This document shows positions 8,293-15,558 of a stretch of 22,868 nucleotides of DNA, one piece after another. Source of the DNA: DASQDN01 sp035630195 (GTDB lineage: Bacteria; Acidobacteriota; Terriglobia; Bryobacterales; Bryobacteraceae); contig DASQLD010000110.1 in assembly GCA_035630195.1 (NCBI GenBank), positions 1-22,868 on the forward strand. The letters run 5' to 3'. The notes beneath the pieces were generated by a model. It was not told where the DNA came from. It ran no database searches and was given only the letters and a program-made list of their open reading frames with translations. The position numbers were made by a program, and so were the translations under genes. Within the stretch, counting starts at the first letter, position 1. Each line of letters begins with the position of its first letter.

Positions 8293-8782
8293 TCGTCACG
8301 GTTTGGATCATGGCTGCCTCGTACTCGGCGGCGGCGCGGTCCTTCTGATGTTTTTCCAGTTGAGCGATGGCTTTGTAGTAGGCATTGCTGGCTGAGACCA
8401 CGTACCGCTGGATTCGCATGAGGTCAACGGCCTGCTCGACGAACGCGTAGGCAAGCATTCCATCGGGGTCGCTGGAATTTTCCGTTAGATTTTTGAGGAA
8501 GGCGGTCTCGATGCGTTGCGCACGCATGAGGCGCCATGCGTTAGCGGCGATCTGCTCGACGAGTAGGCGCTCGGCGTCGTTTGCGGGATTGTAGGATGCG
8601 CAGAGACCTTTCCGTAGATCTTCATAGGCTGACGCATCTTCTCCGGGAATGACGATTTGCGCGCCGGTGAGTCCGTGACGAATTGCGTTGCGGCTAGAGG
8701 CTTGCTTGCCTTCTGTTGTTTTCGGTCCTGAACTGCGCTTGGCGTTCTCTCGATTTGCGAGGATTTGTGCGGGCGATGCCAT
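8141..8782 (-). CDS. Small 'ANRENAKRSxGPKT' family protein, function unknown
   Basis: A 213-residue soluble protein. Its N-terminus reads ANRENAKRSSGPKTTEGKQA followed by SSRNAIRHGL. I recognise this as the signature of a family found in several copies in Acidobacteria and Planctomycetes, with no known function; the basic Arg/Asn/Ser-rich start suggests nucleic-acid contact, but that is inference. Residues 50-150 are helical. The start has a good ribosome site (AGGAGA six or so bases before the ATG). The last about 50 residues (rich in Pro, Glu and Thr) are encoded antisense to the end of the CocE gene, with 152 bp of tail-to-tail overlap, and look like low-complexity read-through. The native stop may therefore have been lost when this gene landed here. 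Confidence 0.75.
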   Translation of the reverse strand: MASPAQILANRENAKRSSGPKTTEGKQASSRNAIRHGLTGAQIVIPGEDASAYEDLRKGLCASYNPANDAERLLVEQIAANAWRLMRAQRIETAFLKNLTENSSDPDGMLAYAFVEQAVDLMRIQRYVVSASNAYYKAIAQLEKHQKDRAAAEYEAAMIQTVTTKEPEQPAAQCATPEPHRDAPTAPPLEPCSMPQDPRLYSGSDRTVESYCL

Positions 8783-8917
8783 GTCAACTCTCCTAATTGA
8801 GTTGTAGCAGGCGGGTGCTAGGAAGCGGGTGTGGTTTGGCCGCCGAGCGGACTGTAAGTTTAGGGGTTGGGGCGAGTTAGGAAAATTTTGCAGGGATGTG
8901 AATGGCGTTTTGTTGGC

Positions 8918-8947
8918 CGCAGATTAACGCAGATGAACACGGATCGC
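8918..8947. repeat. Three tandem 10-bp units (CGCAGATTAA type)
   Basis: Units CGCAGATTAA, CGCAGATGAA and CACGGATCGC follow each other without gap; the first two differ at one base and the third is degenerate. The phrase resembles short GCAGAT-rich intergenic repeats I have seen in several bacterial genomes, but copy number cannot be judged from one window. It lies between the ANREN-type gene and the IS remnant. Confidence 0.5.
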
Positions 8948-8989
8948 AAATACTCTGAAGGGCCAAGCGCGGGGATCGATTGGTTCCGG

Positions 8990-9280
8990 TGTCCGGCACT
9001 AGTCGCTGAAAGGAGAGTGCATCCAGCCGGGAACGCCATTGTCGCTGGACGATGCTCGCCCTCTGGTGGTGGGCTACCACGAGCCTTACAACAACGTCCG
9101 CCTGAATAGCGCCATCGGTTTCATCACTCCAAGAGACATGCTGGCCGGTCGTCAACAGGAGATCCACGCCGAGCGGGATCGGAAGCTGGAGGAGGCGCGA
9201 AAACAGAGGCAGCTTCGTCGAGTGCGGGCCGCGCGAAGAACGAAGACGCCGACGAACTCCTTTCGCTCAAGTCGCGGACA
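8990..9280 (+). mobile_element. Internally deleted IS3-family element with both ends
   Basis: The left end TGTCCGGCACTAG (8990-9002) and the reverse complement of the right end, TGTCCGCGACTTG (9268-9280), match at 10 of 13 positions and have the TG...CA termini of IS3-family elements. Only the C-terminal part of the transposase lies between them, so most of the element has been lost. I see no clear target-site duplication. The 8-mer CACTAGTC occurs at 8997-9004 and 9279-9286, which may mark a recombination event. Confidence 0.6.
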
Positions 9281-9284
9281 CTAG
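9003..9284 (+). pseudogene. IS3-family transposase (OrfB) C-terminal fragment
   Basis: An open frame of 93 codons, with a stop codon immediately before it (TAG at 9000-9002) and no plausible start. It reads SLKGECIQPGTPLSLDDARP, then YHEPYNNVRLNSAIGFITPR and DMLAGRQQEIHAERDRKLEE. This is the end of the rve integrase domain and the basic tail of IS3-type transposases: the YNNVRLNSAIG block and the 'RQxEIHAERDRKLE' helix are diagnostic. The N-terminal helix-turn-helix and the catalytic DDE residues are missing, so it is inactive. The stop lies just outside the right inverted repeat, as in intact relatives. Confidence 0.85.
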
Positions 9285-9404
9285 TCAACGCTACGCGTCA
9301 GGGGAGATCTATCGGTCAAACCCCTTGGTGGCCCGACAGAGTATGATCGAAGCCTTTCAGATCTGGAATTAAGGCTCTTGACCAAGCCCCCGACGTCGCC
9401 GTGG

Positions 9405-11651
9405 TCAGCGAAGTACCGATTGAGATTTGTGCGGAAGCAGAGCCTCCCAATTCTGGACAATTACAAGCGGTGAGGCCGGCGACGTCACGACCGGAATCAA
9501 AAACCGTTGGCCATCGGCTGAGACATCGAAGCCGAGCATGGAGTGAATGGCCGCTCTCGCTTCGGTACTGATCGTGAAAAGCGCGGCGGCCCGGCCGAAC
9601 TCGGGTTTCGGCGAAAGCCGGAGGGGAACCGCCTGCACGCGCCCGTCAAAACCAAGATAGAACAACTCCTTTCCATCCCGCCGCCATCGCACCGCCTGAG
9701 CGCCCGCTGCTGAAACCAGGTAACGCTCGCCTATCAGGCCCGGGTCATCGCCCGAACGAAAAGCTTGTATGTAAAGTTCGGCCCTTCCGGACTCGTTCGA
9801 AGTGAACGCCAGCCATTTCCCGTCGGGTGAAAAGACAGCGTGGGCTTCATGGAATCGCGTGTTCAGCAGCGGAATCGACTTCCGGCCCTGCGCCAGGTCG
9901 AACATCCATACGTCGCCTTGTTGTTCGTTCTCTGACCTGGGAAAGCCGGTGTTCGTGAAAGCAAGAAAGCGCCCATCCGGGGACCACGCGCCAGGTATCT
10001 GGAAATCGGCGGCCGGCATCGATTCCTCGGCGTCGTTCTCGCCCAAGCCGCGGACGTGTACCCTCGGCGGTTCGCTGTCGGCCGTATGCAGGAATGCCAG
10101 CTTCGTCGAGTCCGGCGACCAAACGGGGCTATCCCGAAGCGCGAGGTCCGCTGTCAACCGTCGCCCAGAGTTAGTTTTGATATCGAAGACCCAGAGGTCC
10201 TGCTCGCCTCGTTCGATAGCATAGATCGCCGTTGCCACCCGCTGCCCATCCGGCGAGAGACGCGCGGACTTGACGTTTATATTTGCCGGACCGATCGTGG
10301 CAAGTTGGCGGCCACTCCGGTCCACCCACACGAGTTGCGACCGGCCGATAGAAGTCCGGTACGCAACGGCTCCCGTATCCGAAACGGAGAAATCCGCTGC
10401 GCCCGTTTTAGCGAAAGAATAGACTCCGCTTGCCACAGACATCGCTTCGCCGGTCACCTGTAGGGAACGAGGATCAAAGGGACTCGCCAGCAAGCTTCCG
10501 CCGCGGACATAGAGAAGATAGCCCGTATCGGAGTCTGCCAAAGAAGCCGAATACCGGACTCGCGAGTCAGTCTCGATTAGATCTTTCATTGTGCTGAAAT
10601 CAGCAAGCCGAAGCGCGCGGGCTCGATAACGGCCGGCTCGGGCATCCCATCTCACGTACAAGAGATGCTCGCCGCCGGGCAGCACCTCGGGCCACGAATA
10701 GATCTCCTTCAACCGATCAAGAGGTCCGCCTGACGGAGAAACCAGGTAACTCCCTCGGTAGCTGTCGAGGAAGAGTCGTCCGGAACTTAGCCATGTTCCC
10801 GAAAACATGAACGGCGGCGAGTCGGCCAATAGGACTCGAGCGTCACCCTCGAGTGGGATCCGCGAAAGCTTTCCCTTGGCCGTTACATAAAGGGACTGGC
10901 CATCGGGCGCCCAGAAAAGCGTATGAGTGCTTTCGGTGCCGGGAAGCAGTCGCGGCTCCAGTGAATCGAGATCGCGAAGGAACACGCTGAATGCTCCGCT
11001 AGAGTCCATCGCGGTGAACGCCAATCGCGTTCCGTCAGGCGATAGCGCGAAAGACTGGCGGCTGGCCGCGCCTTCTATTGCAAAGCCCGGAGGCGGTAAT
11101 ACCGATAGTTTCACTGCCTTAGGCGAAGTTGCGAGCGGCGCCGCAAAACGCTTGCCGAGCCAGTAGCCGCCGCCCGCAACCACAGCCAGCGCGACGACTG
11201 CGGCAAACAACGGCCCTCGCCGAGCCTGCCTGGTGGGATCTTTCTGGATCTGCAATGACGCCGGCGGACGTATCTCTGGAAGAGCTTTCGTATGCTCAGG
11301 CGACCTTCCGTTAGACGTGCCGGGAGGGTCCAGATGTTCGGCGGGGGCCGTGAACCGGTACCCGTGCTTGGGTACGGTCTCAATCAGATCGTGACCATTC
11401 GACTGGAGCGCCTTCCGCAAGATCGAGACCTGGAAAGAGAGGTTTGCCTCCTCGACGATTGTATCCGGCCACAGCGCCAGCATCAGCTCACGCTTGTCCA
11501 TTAAACGGCCTTCGCCACGGACCAGCAATACGAGCAGGTCGAACGTCTTCGGCGCAAGCGTCACCGCTTTGCCATCGCTCGTCAGAACCCTTGCCCCAGC
11601 ATCCAGACGGAAGGAGCCAAACGAGTACAAGTGACTCTGCTGATTAGGCAT
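9405..11651 (-). CDS. Membrane-anchored winged-helix regulator with TolB/PD40 propeller
   Basis: A 748-residue fusion. Residues about 8-103 form an OmpR/CadC-type winged-helix DNA-binding domain (LAPKTFDLLVLLV, RELMLALWPD, VSILRKAL, ETVPKHGYRF). After a Pro-rich linker comes one transmembrane helix (about 148-166, AAVVALAVVAGGGYWLG). Then follow about 550 residues of beta-propeller with repeated 'SPDGxxLAF' blades (SPDGTRLAFTA, SPDGQRVATAI, SPDSTKLAFLH, SPDGRFLAFTN, SPDGKWLAFTS). The topology is that of CadC: the DNA-binding head in the cytoplasm and the sensor in the periplasm. This one-component design is very common in Acidobacteria. The gene is divergent from the PEP-CTERM gene, and the 92-bp gap has an inverted repeat, so it likely controls that gene and itself. 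The signal is unknown; PD40 propellers bind proteins or glycans. Confidence 0.9.
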   Translation of the reverse strand: MPNQQSHLYSFGSFRLDAGARVLTSDGKAVTLAPKTFDLLVLLVRGEGRLMDKRELMLALWPDTIVEEANLSFQVSILRKALQSNGHDLIETVPKHGYRFTAPAEHLDPPGTSNGRSPEHTKALPEIRPPASLQIQKDPTRQARRGPLFAAVVALAVVAGGGYWLGKRFAAPLATSPKAVKLSVLPPPGFAIEGAASRQSFALSPDGTRLAFTAMDSSGAFSVFLRDLDSLEPRLLPGTESTHTLFWAPDGQSLYVTAKGKLSRIPLEGDARVLLADSPPFMFSGTWLSSGRLFLDSYRGSYLVSPSGGPLDRLKEIYSWPEVLPGGEHLLYVRWDARAGRYRARALRLADFSTMKDLIETDSRVRYSASLADSDTGYLLYVRGGSLLASPFDPRSLQVTGEAMSVASGVYSFAKTGAADFSVSDTGAVAYRTSIGRSQLVWVDRSGRQLATIGPANINVKSARLSPDGQRVATAIYAIERGEQDLWVFDIKTNSGRRLTADLALRDSPVWSPDSTKLAFLHTADSEPPRVHVRGLGENDAEESMPAADFQIPGAWSPDGRFLAFTNTGFPRSENEQQGDVWMFDLAQGRKSIPLLNTRFHEAHAVFSPDGKWLAFTSNESGRAELYIQAFRSGDDPGLIGERYLVSAAGAQAVRWRRDGKELFYLGFDGRVQAVPLRLSPKPEFGRAAALFTISTEARAAIHSMLGFDVSADGQRFLIPVVTSPASPLVIVQNWEALLPHKSQSVLR

Positions 11652-11671
11652 ATGACATCTTCAAACAATTT

Positions 11672-11723
11672 CCTGTAGAAAACCTATGCCGCAGCATTTA
11701 ATTCTCAAAAGCCTTTCTACAGG
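11672..11723. promoter_or_regulatory. Perfect 10-bp inverted repeat in divergent promoter region
   Basis: CCTGTAGAAA (11672-11681) and TTTCTACAGG (11714-11723) are exact reverse complements. Their centres are 42 bp apart, four helical turns, so two dimers or a looped dimer could sit on the same face of the DNA. The site fills most of the gap between the regulator and the PEP-CTERM gene. A role as operator of the regulator is inference. Confidence 0.5.
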
Positions 11724-11743
11724 CTCAAGCTTCACAGTTGGGC

Positions 11744-12442
11744 ATGACATTTTCTTTGTTTCGACGCCCCACTAGTCTAGTCCAAATTGGCGAAACGGGT
11801 AGGCACGGGCCGAACAAGCTTCGTGGATGGTCGACCAGACTCCGGGCCGCATTACTTGCTATTGCCTTCGGCTCTGCGGGTATCACGGAAGCTGCCACAG
11901 TGCCGTTTACGTTCGATCTTACTTTCGACACATTTATAGTCGGCGTCCCGAGTCCGATGACTCCGACTCTGGCAACGACGGTCCTGGGCTCGGGCGTATT
12001 CGTACCATTTGGCAGTGCGATTTACTCGGAAGCGGGAACAATCACCTTCACAATGCTACCTTCCGGGGATTTCGCGCCCAGTTCGGTGTCGAACACTTTT
12101 CTGGCCTCGTTCAACGGGGGAGCCGATACGTTCACGGGGACGGACTTTGTGCTGTTCGGGCCGACGACGTTTACTAACAACTTGACGATTCTGGGCGGCA
12201 CGGGTATTTTCCTGGGTGCGACCGGCTTCGCTACAGCGACAGGCATGACCATTGCGTCGTCTGGCAACCCGGCGCCTGACTTTTTTGCGACTGTTGCCAC
12301 TTCTGGCAGCGGACAAATCACAGCTCCGGGGCTAGCTGCGGTACCGGAACCAACGACGATGGGGCTCTTCTGTACAGGTCTGGCGGGTTTGGTCTTACGC
12401 AAGAGATCCTCGAAATTGAAGAGAAGCATTCCATTTGTCTGA
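11744..12442 (+). CDS. PEP-CTERM sorting domain protein
   Basis: A 232-residue secreted protein. A basic n-region and the hydrophobic stretch RAALLAIAFGSAGITEA (about 33-50) form a long signal peptide. The mature part is rich in Thr, Gly, Phe and Val, has few charges and no cysteine before the tail, and is probably beta-sandwich. The C-terminus is the complete sorting signal: VPEPTT (from about residue 200), a hydrophobic helix, then RKR. In exosortase systems this tail is cut at PEP and the protein is placed in the outer envelope or extracellular matrix; no exosortase is in this window. The start is the ATG at 11744 (a TTG at 11738 is in frame). Control by the divergent winged-helix regulator is likely from position. 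Confidence 0.88.
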   Translation: MTFSLFRRPTSLVQIGETGRHGPNKLRGWSTRLRAALLAIAFGSAGITEAATVPFTFDLTFDTFIVGVPSPMTPTLATTVLGSGVFVPFGSAIYSEAGTITFTMLPSGDFAPSSVSNTFLASFNGGADTFTGTDFVLFGPTTFTNNLTILGGTGIFLGATGFATATGMTIASSGNPAPDFFATVATSGSGQITAPGLAAVPEPTTMGLFCTGLAGLVLRKRSSKLKRSIPFV

Positions 12443-12991
12443 GTGCGTCATTAAGACCGGGCGGGAGCGTGCTCGAATGTACAGGCGAAAGCGTCTGTTG
12501 CAAGGCTGCTTTTCGACGCTGCCCAACAGAGTCCCGCGATTCGGTAGCCTTTCGGCACTCTACTCAAAAGATCCTTGCGACAGTCAGCAAGAGTAGCGCC
12601 ATCCGGGCAGTTGTGGGTGGATTACGGGCGATCCGGGAGATATCCCACTGGCCCAACCGCTGAAGAGCACATTCGGCTCCGGAAAGGTAGCGATCTAGGA
12701 AACGGCCGCCTCACAGACTTGGCAGCCAAGCTATTCGGCGCCACCATGCGGATGCGCGACCGGTCCCTCGGAATCAGCTTTCGTCGGCAGTGTAGAAAAG
12801 GCATTTCTTGAGCATCATTGGATCCTGAGACGCAGCAGAACCCATTCGAGCCCCTAGCGACGGTTCGCTGCTGTTTTCCACGCGGATGGACATGACCGCG
12901 TTCAAGACTCGACTCGTGCAGGACTCATCGGATGAGGCGGGTCGGGCCTACCGCATTGAAGCTCATTGTAGTCGCATTACAGGAGTCACCT
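12443..12991. other. 549-bp stretch without convincing gene
   Basis: Short open frames exist (for example 12469-12663 and 12575-12811 on plus, 12622-12804 on minus), but their translations have no recognisable domain, no good ribosome site and a composition like random frames. No terminator with a U-tract after the PEP-CTERM gene was seen. The promoter of the TPR gene should lie near its 3' end; I could not place -35/-10 boxes with confidence. Confidence 0.5.
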
Positions 12992-13948
12992 ATGAAACGT
13001 CTGTTGCTGTTTCTCACACCGTTGCTGTTGTGCGCCGACGACCCTAACCGCGTGACAAAACTGGTCGAGACGATGCGCCAATTGACCTTTGCCGGCGATC
13101 AGCCCGCGGTCGGGCGACTCGTGCCGACGCTGATTCACGAACTTGCAATGCCGCACGCTGAAGGCGCGCTCGCCTGGAACCAGATCGGTGTTTACCACGT
13201 TGGTCAGGGTAATTCCGCCGAAGCGGAACGCGCCTATCGGCGCGGCATACGATTGGTCGAACAGACGGGAACCGACCGCGGCACGCTGGCGCTGCTGCTT
13301 GTGAATCTAGGTGAACTCTACCTGGAAGCTGGTGGCCGCGCCGAACAGGCTTTGACGATCGTCAAGCGTGCTCTCAAACGGGCCGAGGAATCCCATGGCT
13401 CCGATTCCGAGGAGCTTTCCAATTTCATTTACGTATTGGGGGCAGCGCAGAGCCAATGCGGAAATCGCAGAGACGCGCGAAGGCAGTTTGAGCGCGCGCT
13501 TGTCCTCGCTGGACAATCCAAAGACGGAAAGATCCGACGGGGCTTGATTCTCGCGAACCTGGCCGTGCTGCGTGCCGAGGACAAGGAGTGGAATGAAGCC
13601 AGAGACATTATCTTGCAAGCCCTAGCTTTGCTCGAGCAGAACCTCGGAGTGGCACATCCCGAACTGGTACCCACCTATCTCAATCTGGCAAGGATTCAGC
13701 GGCAGTTCAAGCGGTGGGACCTGGCCGGCACGGCACTGGAGAGAGCGCGGGTGATCACGGAGACACAGCTTGGCCCTGAGCACAGGTACATGGTTGGCAT
13801 CCTGCAGTCATCCTCTTTCGTCTTAAAGAAGACTGGCCGCCGCTCCGAGGCCAGAGAACAGGCTCGACGGGCCAAGTTAATCGCGGCGTCGCTGCCGCGC
13901 GTCGTGGCCGGGGAAACCTTGATCCACGTGTCGGAGCTACGACGGTAG
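12992..13948 (+). CDS. Exported tetratricopeptide-repeat protein
   Basis: A 318-residue protein with a short Leu-rich signal peptide (MKRLLLFLTPLLLCA), followed by TPR helices of the kinesin-light-chain kind, about 40 residues apart: AWNQIGVYHVGQGNSAEAER, LLVNLGELYLEAGGRAEQAL, FIYVLGAAQSQCGNRRDARR, ILANLAVLRAEDKEWNEARD, TYLNLARIQRQFKRWDLAGT, and a final degenerate unit ending EAREQARRAK. The repeats form a superhelix that binds other proteins. AGGAG (12981-12985) sits six bases before the ATG and decides this start over the in-frame upstream extension to 12932. No enzyme domain is present, and no neighbour on the same strand shows its partner. It probably acts as a periplasmic scaffold. Confidence 0.85.
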   Translation: MKRLLLFLTPLLLCADDPNRVTKLVETMRQLTFAGDQPAVGRLVPTLIHELAMPHAEGALAWNQIGVYHVGQGNSAEAERAYRRGIRLVEQTGTDRGTLALLLVNLGELYLEAGGRAEQALTIVKRALKRAEESHGSDSEELSNFIYVLGAAQSQCGNRRDARRQFERALVLAGQSKDGKIRRGLILANLAVLRAEDKEWNEARDIILQALALLEQNLGVAHPELVPTYLNLARIQRQFKRWDLAGTALERARVITETQLGPEHRYMVGILQSSSFVLKKTGRRSEAREQARRAKLIAASLPRVVAGETLIHVSELRR

Positions 13949-14588
13949 TCTGCGTGCGCCTCGCCTCTTGTTCCACACCTTGCCCGGTCAAAACAAGGTA
14001 AAGAGTAGTCGCACAGCGTTTCCCAACATCGTCAGGCTGCCTGCGGCATCGGGCCTTGAACCTACTTTCCGAAAACTGGCGGACACGAGCAGAATGTCGC
14101 CTGTACGAGATTGCGCTCATCTCCGCGACTCAGACGAGAGCATTGTTCTCAGCGTTCAGGCCGTGATTGATTCGTTCCTAGCCAGTTTCGCGTGCCTGCT
14201 CTCTACGATGCGTGTGAACATGTGCCAAGTAGTCCTGGTTTCCTTTTTGAAGCTAGTTGCAGTTCCACCAACGTGCCGTTGGACACTTGCCGCCACTAGA
14301 TCGGCGCTCTCCTCCAAACTCGCCTGCCGAAATGCTTGTATACTCGCTGGACCAGCAGAGAACGCAGCCCAAAAAACTCCAAGTAGCTACGGACTTCAAT
14401 CTTTCGGCCAAGCGCGGAACAAGCTTTCGTCGGACTCATTCTGCGCCTCGTCAATCAGTCAACGAATCGACTATACTGCTCAGGTGGAAGACTGACGATA
14501 GCCGCCTCAATTTCTTCAACACGAGTCATATGGTTGGTTTTTAGCGGTTGGGTTAGTATGCGCTTATTGCGAGTTGTTGGCTAATCAG
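13949..14588. other. 640-bp stretch without convincing gene
   Basis: A plus-strand open frame at 13968-14495 (175 codons) and a shorter one at 14257-14544 exist, but the translations are Ser/Ala/Arg-rich with no domain, no signal and no ribosome site, so I do not call them genes. I found no tRNA-like cloverleaf, strong hairpin or tandem repeat. The stretch lies between two convergent genes, where little regulation is expected, so its length is notable. Confidence 0.45.
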
Positions 14589-15296
14589 CTAGATATCCGG
14601 GGCGGTTTGCTGGGGTGTCGTGATCCCGGGGAGGAGTTCCATGATTTTGATGTTGCGGAAGTGGATCTCGGCTCCTTCGGATTCGAGGCAAAGATAGCCC
14701 TTCTTTTGGGTTGAGCGGGCGATGCCGTTCACGAATTTGCCGTTGACTGCAAGTTTGATTACGCCGTCGATGGCTACTACATCGTAGGTATTCCACTCGC
14801 CTTTGCCTTTGGCGCGATTCTCAAGCGATGAACTGCGCGGGCCGCGGGGATTGTCGGGTGTGATTTCGACTCCGCCTACGCCGAACAAATCGCCGTGGAC
14901 GTAGCCTAGCGATAGCGGCTCGCCATTGCGCTTGTGCATGTTGACGAAATCGACTTCAAGCATCTGGACTTCTACGCCGTTGGGAAGGCGATTCTTTTCG
15001 CCCGGTTTTGCGTCGCTCCAGACGAAGACGCCAGAGTTGCCGCCCGGTTCGATGTGCTTCCACTCAATATGCAGGATGAAATTCTCGTACTGCTTGTCGC
15101 TACGCATTACTCCGATCGGCTTGCCTTTGCAGATGAGGATGCCGTCACGAACAGTCCACGTGTCGGGGTCTGTGTTGACGTTGACCCATCCGGTGAGATC
15201 TTTGCCGTTGAAGAGATCACGAAAGGCGGGAACTTGCGCGAAGGAGAAATGAGCAGCTAGGAGGAGCAGGAATAGGAATCGCATCATCGATGCCAT
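14589..15296 (-). CDS. 3-keto-disaccharide hydrolase / DUF1080 domain protein, exported
   Basis: A 235-residue protein with a signal peptide (MRFLFLLLLAAHFSFAQ) and a single DUF1080 concanavalin-like beta-sandwich. Family marks: FRDLFNGKDLTGWVN at the N-terminus, WTVRDGILICKG, YENFILHIEWKH, GGNSGVFVW, then EWNTYDVVAIDGVIKLAVNG and the closing GAEIHFRNIKIMEL. DUF1080 proteins bind or hydrolyse glycans; some cleave 3-keto-glucosides, and Acidobacteria and Bacteroidetes carry many copies. It would act in the periplasm or outside. Three in-frame ATGs (15296, 15287, 15284) precede the hydrophobic region, none with a strong ribosome site; the longest is given. It stands alone, apart from the kinase operon upstream on the same strand, with about 260 bp between them. 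Confidence 0.92.
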   Translation of the reverse strand: MASMMRFLFLLLLAAHFSFAQVPAFRDLFNGKDLTGWVNVNTDPDTWTVRDGILICKGKPIGVMRSDKQYENFILHIEWKHIEPGGNSGVFVWSDAKPGEKNRLPNGVEVQMLEVDFVNMHKRNGEPLSLGYVHGDLFGVGGVEITPDNPRGPRSSSLENRAKGKGEWNTYDVVAIDGVIKLAVNGKFVNGIARSTQKKGYLCLESEGAEIHFRNIKIMELLPGITTPQQTAPDI

Positions 15297-15312
15297 TCTG
15301 TCATATAAGTAC

Positions 15313-15339
15313 GCGGGCCCGGAGGTACGCCGGACCCGC
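15313..15339. repeat. GC-rich hairpin upstream of the DUF1080 gene
   Basis: Arms GCGGGCCCGG (15313-15322) and CCGGACCCGC (15330-15339) pair at 9 of 10 positions around a 7-base loop. It lies 17 bp before the DUF1080 start, in its leader, and about 220 bp after the histidine kinase stop. There is no T-run on either strand, so a standard terminator is unlikely; a leader structure or a weak end of the kinase operon are the options. Confidence 0.45.
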
Positions 15340-15400
15340 CCCCAGCACCTAGCGCATCGAATAACGACGCGCTACTCCCACCAGGAGACGGAAATCTGAG

Positions 15401-15499
15401 CTAACGAACAGAACGGTTACGACTGGTGGACGGCTTGTGTGGACCGGCTTGACTCTTCCATTCGTTTGAGGCATTTGCCCGATTTCGGTCACGGTTCAT
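15401..15499 (-). CDS. Possible 32-residue basic peptide, doubtful
   Basis: An ATG at 15499 opens 32 codons beginning MNRDRNRANASNEWKSQ and ending NRSVR, rich in Arg, Asn and Ser. It lies between the histidine kinase and the DUF1080 gene, in the same direction. The upstream AAGGGCGG is too far for a clear ribosome site. I recognise no family. It may be chance; I list it because the gap is otherwise empty. Confidence 0.15.
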   Translation of the reverse strand: MNRDRNRANASNEWKSQAGPHKPSTSRNRSVR

Positions 15500-15558
15500 T
15501 GTGCAGCAACCGCCCTTTTTAGTCGTACCGAAAGTGTAAACGTTTTGTGAATTCTTCG

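Noticed and set aside
9305..9404. AGCCTT/AAGGCT inverted repeat downstream of the winged-helix regulator as terminator
   Set aside because: Only 6-bp arms, a 14-base loop and no U-tract on the minus strand.
12575..12811. 78-codon plus-strand frame considered as transposase remnant
   Set aside because: No recognisable transposase motif after reading the translation.
13968..14495. 175-codon plus-strand frame
   Set aside because: No ribosome site, no domain and composition typical of non-coding frames.
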